DNA of 62,673 nucleotides from positions 1-62,673 of the forward strand of contig JAQWUC010000025.1 of NCBI GenBank assembly GCA_029242355.1, written 5' to 3'. This DNA is from Paracoccaceae bacterium. GTDB lineage: Bacteria > Pseudomonadota > Alphaproteobacteria > Rhodobacterales > Rhodobacteraceae. Position numbers and translations under genes: made by a program. The notes beneath the pieces are model-generated. The model was not told where the DNA came from. It made no database searches and worked only from the letters and a program-made list of their open reading frames with translations. Of the stretch, positions 9,467 through 19,338 are shown piece after piece (position 1 is the first letter of the stretch; each line of letters opens with the position of its first letter).

Positions 9467-10123
9467 ATGCAGGAACAAAAAATTGAAAATTCTGATGATA
9501 AGAACAAAGAGGATCAATTTTTAAAATCAGAAGAAGATAGTAATATTGAAGCAGAAAATGTACCTGAAGACACGGATGTTTTAAGTGAACCAACTTACGA
9601 TGAAATTATAGAGGAGAGGGATAATTTAAAAGATCGGCTTATGCGCTCGTTGGCTGATCTTGAAAACCTTCGAAAGAGATCGGAACGCGATCGAAAAGAT
9701 GCTGAACTATACGGTGGAACAAAGTTAGCAAGAGATTTACTTTCAGTTTTTGATAATATGTCTCGTGCGTTAGACAATATAGATGAAGAGCTTCGAACAA
9801 AGGCTTCAGCAGTTGTAGAAGGGTTAGAACTTACGCAACGAGAACTGCTTGGTGTTTTTTCAAAACATAAGATAGATGAAATCGAACCAGAAGAAGGAGA
9901 TAAGTTTGATCCTAAATATCATCAGGCAATGTTTGAAGCACCAGTTCCAGAGACGGAAAAAGGTACAATTATTCAGGTTATGACTAAGGGGTTTAAAATT
10001 GGGGATAGATTGTTGAGAGCTTCACAGGTTGGAGTTTCTTCCAATAATGAAGTCTTTTCTGGTCATTCTGATAAAGATAGTAATGCTGAAGGAAATAACT
10101 TAGCAGAGGTTCAAGAAAAATAA
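9467..10123 (+). CDS. grpE: Nucleotide exchange factor GrpE
   Basis: A 218-residue GrpE, the ADP/ATP exchange factor of DnaK. It has an acidic low-complexity N-terminus (about residues 1-45), a long coiled coil (EERDNLKDRLMRSLADLENL onward) and the C-terminal beta domain with KFDPKYHQAMFE and KGFKIGDRLLRASQVGVS. The ATG is preceded by GAAAGG. It forms an operon with hrcA; dnaK and dnaJ are 3-6 kb away on the other strand. Confidence 0.95.
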   Translation: MQEQKIENSDDKNKEDQFLKSEEDSNIEAENVPEDTDVLSEPTYDEIIEERDNLKDRLMRSLADLENLRKRSERDRKDAELYGGTKLARDLLSVFDNMSRALDNIDEELRTKASAVVEGLELTQRELLGVFSKHKIDEIEPEEGDKFDPKYHQAMFEAPVPETEKGTIIQVMTKGFKIGDRLLRASQVGVSSNNEVFSGHSDKDSNAEGNNLAEVQEK

Positions 10124-10198
10124 TCCATCCGTTGATTTGGATTCTCACAGCGTTTAGTGATGATCGGCTAGTATGAATCAATTTGCGTTGACAGGTAG

Positions 10199-10239
10199 GT
10201 TTAACAATAACCCAAAGGAATAGTTCACAATTGTTAAAC
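10199..10239. repeat. Perfect 10-bp inverted repeat between convergent grpE and mutS
   Basis: GTTTAACAAT at 10199-10208 and its exact reverse complement ATTGTTAAAC at 10230-10239 flank a 21-nt loop. It sits between the convergent grpE and mutS stops, so a bidirectional transcription end is the simplest reading. The stem is AT-rich and has no clean U-tract, so this stays tentative. Confidence 0.4.
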
Positions 10240-10280
10240 TTTGACTAAGCTATTTATATTCAAATTAAGATATTTTTTAT

Positions 10281-12899
10281 TTAATTAATTGCTTTTATAC
10301 GGCTTACAGCCTCACTTATTATATCGAGAGCTTGTCTAGGTGTTATTTCATCGGGGTTTAATGATATCAGCATATCAAGTATTTTATTAGTTTCTTTTGT
10401 TTCTTGATTTACGTTATTTCTAGGTTTGTTAGAAATAGAGTGTGTACTAGAACTATTGTTTTCGAGCGTTTTAAGTATTGTTTTTGCTCTATTAGTAACG
10501 ATGGTTGGTAGACCAGCTAGTTTGGCAACGTGTATCCCATAAGATTTGTCTGCAGTTCCAAATTCTACTTGATGTAAAAATATAACTTCATCTCTCCATT
10601 CACGAATACTTACTTTAGCGTTCTTAATATTGGGGAATTTATTTTGTAATTGTGTTAATTCGTGATAGTGAGTAGCGAATAGTGTCCTACATTTAATTAC
10701 ATCATGTATGTGTTCTAGGGTAGCCCACGCAATTGACAAGCCATCATAAGTAGAAGTACCTCGTCCAATCTCATCCATTATTATTAAAGCTGAGTCAGTT
10801 GCATGTTTGAGAATAGATGCGGTTTCAATCATTTCAACCATAAAAGTTGAATTGCCCTTTGATAGATCATCTGAAGCTCCGACTCTACTGAATATTTGGT
10901 CAACTACTCCAATATGAGCTTCTTGTGCCGGTACGTAGCTCCCAATTTGGGCTAAAATTGTTATCAAAGCGTTCTGTCTAAGATAAGTACTTTTACCAGC
11001 CATGTTAGGTCCAGTAAGTAATAGTATTGAGTTTCCATTAGGGTTTAAATTACTATCGTTCGCAACAAAACTATCAGAACCAGTATTTCTTAAAGCGAGC
11101 TCAACAACTGGGTGTCTGCCAGCTTTTATTATAAAAGTCTTAGATTTATCTATGGCAGGTTTCACCCAATCGTTTGAAATAGATTGAAAGCTTAAAGAAG
11201 AGTAAAAGTCAAATTCTGATAATGCGATTGCTGCGGAATTTAAAATGTATAATTTTTTAATTACTGAGTCTGTTAATTGTTTTAAAAAAGTATGTTCTAA
11301 TTCATCAACTTTTTCTTGTGCATTAATTATATTACTTGCCAGCTCAGAAAGCTCTAAAGATGAAAACCTGGAGCAATTGGTAGTTGTCTGACGGTGGATA
11401 AATATTTCTGATAAAATATCTGATGACATTTTTTTTGAATGAGAAATTGGTGTTTCTACGAAGTAGCCAAGCACATTATTAAATTTTATTTTAAGCGAAC
11501 TTACATTGGTCATATCAATATATTTGACTTGTAGGTTAATTATAAAAGTTTGTGCTTTGTGTTTAAGTTCACGAAATTCTTTTAAACTTTCATTATAATT
11601 AGAGGAAATAACGATGTCACCCTTTTTTGATGCTGGTGGATCTTCTACTAATGCGGAATCAAGTAACTTTAATAAGTTTGCAAATCCTTCGAATCGCTTA
11701 ATTAAATTTAAGAGATTTGGCGGTGTTTTTATATCTAACAGCAAGGTTTGAATTTTTTTTATCGATCTTAGGCAATTTCTTACAATACTTAGATCTTTAG
11801 GATTCCCTCTACCGAGTCCTAATCTTGAAAGAGAACGTTGCATATCTGGGGTTTGTTTTAAAATTTCTCTACATTTGACCATTACTGATTGATTATTAAT
11901 AAAAAAACTTACGCTTTCCTGCCTAAGTAGAATTTCTTCTACATTTATGGAAGGGCAATTTAAGCGATCTTGTAATAATCTTGATCCACCACTAGTGAGT
12001 GTATGGTTTATTGAAGCTAATAATGAACCAACAAGCTGGCCGCTTAAAGTTTTAGTGATTTCTAGACTTTGTCTTGAAGCCACATCAATTTTCATGTAGT
12101 TGCTGTTGGTTTCTTTAACAGGTGGTATAAGTGGGATTGATTGAGTGCACTGAGTAATTTCTAGGTAGGATAGTACAGCAGCCATTGCACTTACTTCAGA
12201 TTTAGTAAAAGTGCCAAATACTTTTATGGTTTTAATATTAAAAAAACTTTCCAAACGCTTTTTACCAATTGCAGGATCAAAATTTTGAGGTGGTAGAGGT
12301 GAAATAATAATATTATTACTTAAATTTAACTGCGATACAGTTTCTTGAAAACTGTCTACAACTAGTATTTCACTTGGAGAAATTCGATTAAGTAACGATA
12401 ATAAAGTATCGTCGTTAACTGTACTGCAATAAAATTCGCCTGTTGAAATATCAGTCCAGGCGACACCAAAATCAGTTTCATTTTTAAAGCAAGATAGTAA
12501 GAAGTTATTTTGATCATCACTGAGAAGACCTTCTTCAGTTAATGTTCCAGGTGTTATTAGTCTTACGACATCGCGCTTTACAACCGCTTTATAACCTCTT
12601 TTCTTAGCATCTTCAGGCTTTTCTAACTGCTCACAGACGGCAACTTTGTGGCCTTTTCTAATTAAATTTAACAGATAGTTTTCTGACGAGTGAAATGGAA
12701 CACCACACATTGGAATATCTTGTCCGTTAAATTTTCCTCTTTTAGTTAACGTTATGTTTAAGGCAGAAGAAGCTATTTCTGCATCTTCAAAAAATAATTC
12801 GTAAAAATCTCCCATTCTATAAAATAGCAATGCATCAGTATATTGCGATTTTATTTTCAAGAATTGAGACATCATCGGCGTTACTGAAGATGTTGGCAT
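10281..12899 (-). CDS. mutS: DNA mismatch repair protein MutS
   Basis: An 872-residue MutS of normal length. Domain I carries the mismatch-sensing F32-Y33-E34 in GDFYELFFEDA. The connector, lever and clamp domains follow. The C-terminal ATPase has Walker A GPNMAGKST, the ST-motif segment KGNSTFMVEM, Walker B IIMDEIGRGTST and the FATHYHEL switch. It recognises mismatches and small loops and recruits MutL. It is a single gene, convergent with grpE. Confidence 0.96.
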   Translation of the reverse strand: MPTSSVTPMMSQFLKIKSQYTDALLFYRMGDFYELFFEDAEIASSALNITLTKRGKFNGQDIPMCGVPFHSSENYLLNLIRKGHKVAVCEQLEKPEDAKKRGYKAVVKRDVVRLITPGTLTEEGLLSDDQNNFLLSCFKNETDFGVAWTDISTGEFYCSTVNDDTLLSLLNRISPSEILVVDSFQETVSQLNLSNNIIISPLPPQNFDPAIGKKRLESFFNIKTIKVFGTFTKSEVSAMAAVLSYLEITQCTQSIPLIPPVKETNSNYMKIDVASRQSLEITKTLSGQLVGSLLASINHTLTSGGSRLLQDRLNCPSINVEEILLRQESVSFFINNQSVMVKCREILKQTPDMQRSLSRLGLGRGNPKDLSIVRNCLRSIKKIQTLLLDIKTPPNLLNLIKRFEGFANLLKLLDSALVEDPPASKKGDIVISSNYNESLKEFRELKHKAQTFIINLQVKYIDMTNVSSLKIKFNNVLGYFVETPISHSKKMSSDILSEIFIHRQTTTNCSRFSSLELSELASNIINAQEKVDELEHTFLKQLTDSVIKKLYILNSAAIALSEFDFYSSLSFQSISNDWVKPAIDKSKTFIIKAGRHPVVELALRNTGSDSFVANDSNLNPNGNSILLLTGPNMAGKSTYLRQNALITILAQIGSYVPAQEAHIGVVDQIFSRVGASDDLSKGNSTFMVEMIETASILKHATDSALIIMDEIGRGTSTYDGLSIAWATLEHIHDVIKCRTLFATHYHELTQLQNKFPNIKNAKVSIREWRDEVIFLHQVEFGTADKSYGIHVAKLAGLPTIVTNRAKTILKTLENNSSSTHSISNKPRNNVNQETKETNKILDMLISLNPDEITPRQALDIISEAVSRIKAIN

Positions 12900-12932
12900 T
12901 AGAAGTTATCCATAGAAGGAGTTCAAAATTTT

Positions 12933-12956
12933 AGTTTAGAAGAAATAGTCTAAACT
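12933..12956. repeat. 8-bp inverted repeat upstream of mutS
   Basis: AGTTTAGA at 12933-12940 and TCTAAACT at 12949-12956 are exact reverse complements around an 8-nt loop, 34 bp upstream of the mutS start and 46 bp after the dnaJ stop. Neither strand shows a U-tract after the stem, so a classical terminator is not supported. It may be an operator or a weak hairpin. Confidence 0.3.
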
Positions 12957-13001
12957 GTATATACGGTACTCGTTTTAACATGTTTATTTATCGATAAAAC
13001 A

Positions 13002-14135
13002 TTATTTTTTTGTTGTTTCCCAGAATTTCTTGACGATAGATATAAAATCTTTTCCCGCAGGATGATTATCTTTTCCAGAGGTTTCAAACTGTCTTAAAAG
13101 TTCTTTTTGTTCGGCAGTAAGGTTAACGGGCGTTTCGACAGTTAAATCAATATATAGATCGCCAAAACCAGCACCTCTTATTGGTGGCATACCTTTTCCT
13201 TTTAATCGCAATTGTTTCCCTGATTGAACTCCTTGAGGTACTTTAACTTTGCACTTACCACCATCAACGGTTGGCGCTTCAATTTCACCACCAAGGGCTG
13301 CTGTTGTCATCGAGATTGGGATTCGGCAAAGAAGATTAGATCCTTCTCGGTCAAATAATTGATGTTCTGACACTTCTATAAAGATGTATAAATCTCCTGA
13401 GGCACCATTTTGCAAACCAGCTTCACCCTCGCCACTTAATCTAATTCTTTGCCCAGTTTCCACTCCGGCGGGAATTGTCACATTTAAGGATCTTTGTTTT
13501 TCGACACGGCCTTGCCCAGAACAATTTTTACATGGATTTTTAATTATTTGTCCTTTTCCAGAACATGTTGGGCATGTTCGCTCAACAGTAAAAAAACCCT
13601 GTTGAGCTCTAACTTTTCCTTGGCCCGAACATGTTGGACATGTTAATGGTTGAGCGCCTCCATGAGCTCCAGATCCTGAGCAGGCATCACAATTTACTGA
13701 GCTTGGTAACGAGATGTTAGCTTTCTTTCCACTAAAAGCTTCTTCTAATGTCACGCGCATGTTATATCTAAGGTCTGAACCCCTTGTAGCTCGCTGAGAA
13801 CCTCTTCTGTTCCCACCTCCCATAAAATCGCCAAAAAGATCTTCAAAAACATCAGAAAAAGCGGACCCAAAGTCACCTTGACCAGAACTTTGTCCAAATC
13901 CAGAACCACCCTCAAAAGCGGCATGGCCATATCGATCGTAGGCAGCTTTTTTATTTGGATCTTTTAATATTTCATAAGCTTCGTTGATCGCTTTAAAGTC
14001 TTCTTCAGCATTTTTTTTATCAGCGTTTCGATCTGGGTGGAACTCTTTCGCTTTTGTTCTGTAGGCTTTTTTTAGCTCAGAATCTGATGCTGTTTTGCTG
14101 CACCCTAATATATCATAGTAATCACGTTTTGCCAT
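13002..14135 (-). CDS. dnaJ: Chaperone DnaJ (Hsp40)
   Basis: A 377-residue type I DnaJ. It has the J domain with H33-P34-D35 ([10 protein letters not shown]), a G/F-rich linker, four zinc motifs of the CxxCxGxG type ([32 protein letters not shown]) and the C-terminal substrate-binding domain. It delivers clients to DnaK and stimulates its ATPase. It lies 54 bp downstream of dnaK on the same strand. Confidence 0.96.
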   Translation of the reverse strand: MAKRDYYDILGCSKTASDSELKKAYRTKAKEFHPDRNADKKNAEEDFKAINEAYEILKDPNKKAAYDRYGHAAFEGGSGFGQSSGQGDFGSAFSDVFEDLFGDFMGGGNRRGSQRATRGSDLRYNMRVTLEEAFSGKKANISLPSSVNCDACSGSGAHGGAQPLTCPTCSGQGKVRAQQGFFTVERTCPTCSGKGQIIKNPCKNCSGQGRVEKQRSLNVTIPAGVETGQRIRLSGEGEAGLQNGASGDLYIFIEVSEHQLFDREGSNLLCRIPISMTTAALGGEIEAPTVDGGKCKVKVPQGVQSGKQLRLKGKGMPPIRGAGFGDLYIDLTVETPVNLTAEQKELLRQFETSGKDNHPAGKDFISIVKKFWETTKK

Positions 14136-14189
14136 ATTAGGGTACCTTTATAGAGGGACTGGTTTAATTAAAGTTAAACTGCGAACAGC

Positions 14190-16094
14190 TTATTTTTTTT
14201 CATCAGTTAAATCTTCAAAATCAGCATCAAAGACATCGTCATTGCCACTTTCATCAGGAGTTTCTGTTGTTTCTGGGGTATTTTCTGCTTCTGCTTTATA
14301 AATTGCTTCACCTAATTTCATAGATGCTTCAGTAACATCCTGGGATCGGGCTCGAATTTTATCAGCATCGTCACTTGTAAGTGTTTCTTGAAGAGCTTTT
14401 ATTGATAATTCAATTGCTTCAATAGTTGTTGGGTCAACTTTTTCTCCATGTTCTTCTATCGATTTTTCTGTACTATGAATTAAGCTTTCAGCCTGATTTT
14501 TTGCTTCTACTAAATCTTTTCGTTCTTTGTCTGCTTCGGCATTTTCTTCGGCTTCTCTTACCATTGTCTCAATTTCATCATCGGATAATCCGCCAGATGC
14601 TTGGATTGTGATCTTTTGCTCCTTGCCAGTTCCTTTGTCTTTTGCAGAAACAGATACAATACCATTAGCATCGATATCGAAAGTTACTTCTATTTGAGGC
14701 ATTCCACGAGGTGCGGGAGCAATATTTTCTAAATTAAATTGACCCAGTACTTTGTTATCGTTCGCCATTTCTCGTTCACCTTGAAAAACTCTAATCGTAA
14801 CTGCGTTTTGATTATCTTCTGCTGTTGAGAATATTTGGCTCTTTTTTGTCGGTATAGTTGTGTTTCTATCTATCAATCTGGTAAAAACGCCACCCAAAGT
14901 TTCTATGCCGAGGGATAGTGGGGTTACGTCAAGTAAAACCACATCTTTTACGTCACCTTGTAATACTCCGGCTTGAATTGCAGCACCCATAGCGACAACT
15001 TCATCAGGGTTAACTCCTTTGTGTGGCTCTTTTCCAAAGAATTTGGTCACTTCTTCCATTACTTTTGGCATTCTTGTCATTCCACCAACTAACACCACTT
15101 CATCTATACCATCTTTTGATATTCCAGCATCCTTTAAAGCCGCTTGACACGGTTTTAGAGATTTCATAATTAATTCTGAAACTATACTTTCTAGTTTAGA
15201 ACGAGTTAGTTTTATGACCATGTGAAGTGGTTGACTTGTTTTTGGGTCCATAGAAATAAAAGGTTGATTAATTTCAGTTTGGCTTGCAGACGATAGTTCT
15301 ATTTTTGCTTTTTCAGCAGCTTCCTTGAGTCGCTGAAGAGCCATTTTATCATTTTTTAAATCTACTCCAGTTTCTTTTTTAAACTGCGTTGCGAGGTGAT
15401 CAACAATTCGCATATCAAAATCTTCACCACCCAAGAATGTATCGCCATTAGTAGACTTAACTTCAAACAAGCCATCATCAATTTCGAGTATCGAAATATC
15501 AAAAGTTCCACCACCTAAATCGTACACAGCGATAGTTCTTCCACCCTCTTTGTCTAGGCCATAAGCTAGAGCAGCAGCTGTCGGCTCATTAATAATCCTT
15601 AATACTTCTAGTCCTGCAATCTTTCCTGCATCTTTAGTCGCTTGACGTTGTGCATCATTAAAATATGCTGGCACAGTAATTACAGCTTGCGTAACATCCT
15701 CGCCAAGATAACTTTCTGCTGTTTCTTTCATTTTTTGGAGTATAAATGCTGAAACCTGACTTGGAGAGTACTTTTCATCCTTGGCTTCTACCCAGGCATC
15801 GCCATTTCCACCATCAGTTATTTTAAATGGAACCATTTTTTTATCTTTGTTAACTAACGGATCGTCTATTCTTCTTCCGATGAGCCGTTTAACAGCAAAA
15901 AGTGTGTTTGTAGGGTTTGTTACAGCTTGACGCTTAGCAGATTGACCAACTAGGCGTTCATCGTCTGTAAAACCTACAATTGAAGGTGTGGTCCTCGCGC
16001 CTTCTGAATTTTCTACTACTTTAGCAGCAGAACCATCCATTATTGCTACACATGAATTGGTTGTACCTAAATCAATACCTATAACTTTTGCCAT
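14190..16094 (-). CDS. dnaK: Chaperone DnaK (Hsp70)
   Basis: A 634-residue Hsp70. The ATPase domain begins [16 protein letters not shown] and includes [15 protein letters not shown]; the linker [15 protein letters not shown] leads into the substrate-binding domain, and the acidic tail ends [12 protein letters not shown]. It refolds and protects proteins with DnaJ and GrpE. A heat-shock-sigma-like promoter lies about 50 bp upstream (16145-16172). No CIRCE was seen here although hrcA is in the window. Confidence 0.97.
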   Translation of the reverse strand: MAKVIGIDLGTTNSCVAIMDGSAAKVVENSEGARTTPSIVGFTDDERLVGQSAKRQAVTNPTNTLFAVKRLIGRRIDDPLVNKDKKMVPFKITDGGNGDAWVEAKDEKYSPSQVSAFILQKMKETAESYLGEDVTQAVITVPAYFNDAQRQATKDAGKIAGLEVLRIINEPTAAALAYGLDKEGGRTIAVYDLGGGTFDISILEIDDGLFEVKSTNGDTFLGGEDFDMRIVDHLATQFKKETGVDLKNDKMALQRLKEAAEKAKIELSSASQTEINQPFISMDPKTSQPLHMVIKLTRSKLESIVSELIMKSLKPCQAALKDAGISKDGIDEVVLVGGMTRMPKVMEEVTKFFGKEPHKGVNPDEVVAMGAAIQAGVLQGDVKDVVLLDVTPLSLGIETLGGVFTRLIDRNTTIPTKKSQIFSTAEDNQNAVTIRVFQGEREMANDNKVLGQFNLENIAPAPRGMPQIEVTFDIDANGIVSVSAKDKGTGKEQKITIQASGGLSDDEIETMVREAEENAEADKERKDLVEAKNQAESLIHSTEKSIEEHGEKVDPTTIEAIELSIKALQETLTSDDADKIRARSQDVTEASMKLGEAIYKAEAENTPETTETPDESGNDDVFDADFEDLTDEKK

Positions 16095-16144
16095 TACGGT
16101 CCCTTTCGATGCTCTATAATCTTATTTACAATGATTTCTTTGTG

Positions 16145-16172
16145 TATATAGGGAGCATTTTAATTCCTACAA
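16145..16172 (-). promoter_or_regulatory. Possible RpoH (sigma-32) promoter of dnaKJ
   Basis: Reading the minus strand, TTGTAG (16167-16172) is followed after 13 bases by CCCTATATA (16145-16153), similar to the RpoH pattern CTTGAA-N11-16-CCCCATnT. It would give a leader of roughly 40 bases before the dnaK ATG. The match is by eye and incomplete in the -35 region. Confidence 0.4.
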
Positions 16173-16234
16173 CCTACTTAACTAATATTTTTAAAATATT
16201 TTAGAGATTCATAAAAAATATTTCTAACTTTTTA

Positions 16235-16699
16235 TTACGCAGCCTTTATGTCCCAGTCTTGAATGAGAATAGAATGAAGAGCTGTAATATCTTCAGTAGA
16301 TCTTAATTTCGAACATATATTTTTATCACGCAGAAGCCTCGATACCTTTGCAAGAGCTTTCAAGTGCTCTACACCACTATGAATTGGCGCTAAGATTGCG
16401 AAGATTAGATCTACTTTTTTCTTGTCTATGGAGTCAAATTCAATAGGTTTTGCTAACCTTATGAACATTCCAATTATTTCATTTATACCACCCACTTTTG
16501 CATGAGGTATGGCAATACCATTACCCATTCCAGTTGGCCCAAGTTGCTCTCGATCTTTGAGAGCATTAAAAACATTATCCACTGGTAAGTCACATTCGAC
16601 AACCAAACCATTTGCAATTTCTTGGAACAATCTTTTTTTACTTGAAACAGAGTTCAAGGACAATACACGACTATGAGTAATAATTTCTGAAATCAGCAT
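16235..16699 (-). CDS. ptsN: PTS IIA-like nitrogen regulatory protein PtsN
   Basis: A 154-residue EIIA-Ntr protein, the normal length when the ATG at 16699 is used; a TTG four codons upstream is a worse start because it overlaps the ribosome-site region. The phosphorylation site is H66 in GNGIAIPHAKVGG. PtsN is phosphorylated by the nitrogen PTS (EI-Ntr, NPr) and regulates potassium, carbon/nitrogen balance and other targets. It lies 35 bp downstream of hpf, as in most Proteobacteria. Confidence 0.93.
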   Translation of the reverse strand: MLISEIITHSRVLSLNSVSSKKRLFQEIANGLVVECDLPVDNVFNALKDREQLGPTGMGNGIAIPHAKVGGINEIIGMFIRLAKPIEFDSIDKKKVDLIFAILAPIHSGVEHLKALAKVSRLLRDKNICSKLRSTEDITALHSILIQDWDIKAA

Positions 16700-16734
16700 T
16701 TCCACTCTCAAGTTTATTAGAGAACATGCTTATA

Positions 16735-17313
16735 TTAGGTACTGTGTTCGGGATCAACCCATCCAATATTACCATCTTCACGAACATGGACCACATTTAT
16801 CTTTTGATGAGAAGAATTCTTAAATATCAACATGTTAGCACCATAAAGCTCCATTTGCATAACTGCTTCACCAACAGAGATTGTTGGTATTTTTTCCTGC
16901 ATTTCAGCAATAATTAGGGGTTTTAGTGATTCTTTTTCAGTAGAATCATTATTTTCATCAGGTGTAGAAATGACGTATGAGTTTGCATTACTAAATTCTA
17001 TCGGTGATTTTCTGTCATTATGATGGTTTTTAAGCCGTCTTTTATATCTTCGTAACTGCTTACTTATTTTTTCTCTAGAATTTTCAAAACTATCATATAT
17101 ATCCGTTGCTTTTCCTTTAGCTTGAACAGTCATGCCAGTTGCAAGATGAATTGATATATCACAAAAATATTCATGTCTATCTTTTGAAAAAGTAATACAA
17201 CTACCGGTCGCAGATTTTGAATACTTTAGAATTAATTCTGTAACTTTATTTTTAGTGTGTGAGCTGAGGGAACTACCAATGTCTATTTGTTTGCCGTTAA
17301 TTTGCACATTCAT
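16735..17313 (-). CDS. hpf: Ribosome hibernation promoting factor, long form
   Basis: A 192-residue long HPF. The N-terminal S30AE domain (about 1-105, MNVQINGKQIDIGSSL start) sits in the ribosome's decoding region; a variable linker is followed by the C-terminal dimerisation domain (about 130-190, KIPTISVGEAVMQMELYGAN). Long HPF dimerises 70S ribosomes to 100S during stasis. It is placed between lptB and ptsN. The rpoN gene that often lies between lptB and hpf in Proteobacteria is absent here. Confidence 0.93.
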   Translation of the reverse strand: MNVQINGKQIDIGSSLSSHTKNKVTELILKYSKSATGSCITFSKDRHEYFCDISIHLATGMTVQAKGKATDIYDSFENSREKISKQLRRYKRRLKNHHNDRKSPIEFSNANSYVISTPDENNDSTEKESLKPLIIAEMQEKIPTISVGEAVMQMELYGANMLIFKNSSHQKINVVHVREDGNIGWVDPEHST

Positions 17314-17378
17314 TTGTCTACTCTCATTTATGATTAAATTAATTTTATTTAAGTGATTAAAAATATTCGTTTATACAT

Positions 17379-18143
17379 TTATGCTCGAAAATTATCTCCT
17401 AAATACACTTGTCGTACTGTTGAGTCTTTTACAACATCGGCTGGACTCCCGCTCATTAAAACATGGCCATCGTGCAGAATGTAAGCCCGATCGACAATTT
17501 GTAATGTCTCACGTACGTTATGGTCAGTAATTAGTACACCGATATCACGGTTCTTAAGATGAGCTACTAATGATCTTATTTCGTTCACAGCTATAGGATC
17601 GACTCCCGCAAACGGTTCATCTAATAGTATATATTTGGGCTTAATTGCTAAACAGCGAGCTATTTCAACACGCCGTCTTTCTCCTCCGGATAAAGATATT
17701 GCAGAAGCTTGTCTGATATGAGTAATTGAGAATTCTGCTAACAAGGAATCCAAGCGCTTTCTTCTTTCTGCATGATCTTTAATAGATATTTCTAGAACCG
17801 CATTGAGATTCGCCTCTACTGTTAAACCTCTGAATATAGAAGCTTCTTGGGGTAAATAACCAATACCCATCTGAGCGCGCCTATACATCGGTAAGTTTGT
17901 TACATCCTGACCATCAATCTCTATATTTCCGGAGTCAGGGTTTATGAGACCTGCAATGGTGTAAAAGCAGGTCGTTTTTCCTGCACCGTTTGGTCCAAGT
18001 AATGCTACCACCTCTCCTCTACAAAGAGTTAGATTAATGTTTCTTAAAACTGGTTTTAATTTGTAGCTTTTTCTTAGATTTTGTACTTTTAGACCAGCAG
18101 ATCCTGTTGTAACATTTAATGAGGATATTTTGTTAAGAGTCAT
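17379..18143 (-). CDS. lptB: LPS export ABC transporter ATP-binding protein LptB
   Basis: A 254-residue ABC ATPase with Walker A GPNGAGKTT at 50-58, the signature LSGGERRRVEIARCLA, Walker B YILLDEPFAGVDP and the LITDHNVRETL switch typical of LptB. It powers extraction of lipopolysaccharide from the inner membrane with LptFG and LptC. The start overlaps the end of lptA by 11 bp, so the two are translationally coupled. Confidence 0.95.
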   Translation of the reverse strand: MTLNKISSLNVTTGSAGLKVQNLRKSYKLKPVLRNINLTLCRGEVVALLGPNGAGKTTCFYTIAGLINPDSGNIEIDGQDVTNLPMYRRAQMGIGYLPQEASIFRGLTVEANLNAVLEISIKDHAERRKRLDSLLAEFSITHIRQASAISLSGGERRRVEIARCLAIKPKYILLDEPFAGVDPIAVNEIRSLVAHLKNRDIGVLITDHNVRETLQIVDRAYILHDGHVLMSGSPADVVKDSTVRQVYLGDNFRA

Positions 18144-18648
18144 TTAATGTTCCAGTAGAGTTTATAATAGTTTTAACTGATCCCATAATGCGCGCAATGC
18201 CTTTTTGGAGGTCAAGAATTAATTTGTCACCCATTATTGTATTATTATTTTGATTTAAGCGCACATTTCCTTTGATCGTAAGCTCATTTTTTTTACCGTT
18301 GAAATCAGCTGTATCACCATAGATGAAGTTAATTCCATTTGATATTATGATTTGTCCAGACGCGAAAAAGGTTAAATGGTTAAATTTATTTGTAGTTTCT
18401 GATTGAATAAAGCTAAGCTGTTGAGCAGATAGTCTGAGTGGCCCATAATTCACAACCACATCATCAAAAAAGTCAGCCCTTCCAGTTTGGTTGTCAAAGG
18501 TCATTGACGTAGAAGTCAGTTCCAAATTAGTTTCTGGATTAATTTTAAAATTTCCAAGCCCTAGTTTTGTTTCGCCGTGACATAAATCCGATGCAATAAC
18601 AACAAAAGTAAAAATCAGTATATACTTTTTAAGTATTTGCTTAAACAT
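18133..18648 (-). CDS. lptA: LPS transport periplasmic protein LptA
   Basis: A 171-residue protein with a signal peptide (about 1-25, ending LCHG) and an OstA/LptA beta-jellyroll domain recognised by the repeated TSMTFDNQTGRADFFDDVVV and ADFNGKKNELTIKGNVRL patterns. LptA forms the periplasmic bridge that carries LPS from LptC to LptD. The start overlaps the lptC stop by one base and the end overlaps lptB, which fixes its role by context. Confidence 0.9.
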   Translation of the reverse strand: MFKQILKKYILIFTFVVIASDLCHGETKLGLGNFKINPETNLELTSTSMTFDNQTGRADFFDDVVVNYGPLRLSAQQLSFIQSETTNKFNHLTFFASGQIIISNGINFIYGDTADFNGKKNELTIKGNVRLNQNNNTIMGDKLILDLQKGIARIMGSVKTIINSTGTLNDS

Positions 18649-19259
18649 CAGTTAACCTTTTGTTTGACTTTGGGTTGATACAAAAGTTTTACACCGTTTT
18701 CAATTCGAACATATGGATTTTTTTTGTTAGTTAACGACGTGTTTGAAATTTTCATTGTGCCGCCGTAGATTGTTCCTAAAGGCGTTATCAATTCTACCTC
18801 GCTTGACAGTATTATATCTATGGAGTCCCACTGTATACGAATTTTTTGGCTTTTTCCAGAGATTCCACTTTTGGTTTTTATATTTAGGTCCCCAACGAGA
18901 TCAATAAATCTTTCATTTGAATTAATGAAGGCTTTGTTTGCAGAAATATTGTAAATATCTTTTTCGAAGATTGAGAGCGTTCCATTTAAATTATTTAAAT
19001 AAAAGTCCTTTGAGTTTTTATGATGTGGATCTATTGAATCAACCTTAAAATCAAAGCGATGCCCAGATTCTGTAGCGCCTCTTAATTTTGCACCAAGTAT
19101 CTGATATGCGATGTCTTTCTCTAACTTGAGGGAAGAAACCTTTACTGGTTCGCCAAATCTGTCCGGGGGGGAAACTATAAATAATATACCCAGAATAAAT
19201 AAAGCGGCACTAAAGAAAGTTAATTTAAAAAAAACCACGACTTTAGAGTAGGTGATCAT
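18648..19259 (-). CDS. lptC: LPS export protein LptC
   Basis: A 203-residue bitopic protein with one N-terminal membrane segment (about 10-30) and a periplasmic beta-jellyroll domain (GTLSIFEKDIYNISANKA, FIDLVGDLNIKTKSG). LptC receives LPS from LptB2FG and passes it to LptA. Sequence conservation in LptC is weak, so the call rests on fold-like patterns plus the lptC-lptA-lptB order. Confidence 0.85.
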   Translation of the reverse strand: MITYSKVVVFFKLTFFSAALFILGILFIVSPPDRFGEPVKVSSLKLEKDIAYQILGAKLRGATESGHRFDFKVDSIDPHHKNSKDFYLNNLNGTLSIFEKDIYNISANKAFINSNERFIDLVGDLNIKTKSGISGKSQKIRIQWDSIDIILSSEVELITPLGTIYGGTMKISNTSLTNKKNPYVRIENGVKLLYQPKVKQKVN

Positions 19260-19338
19260 AAAGCTTACTCCGTTATAATCTATATGATAGTTTTTAAATT
19301 ATAATTCAATATTCTACTTAAACTGGTTCTTAAAATTA

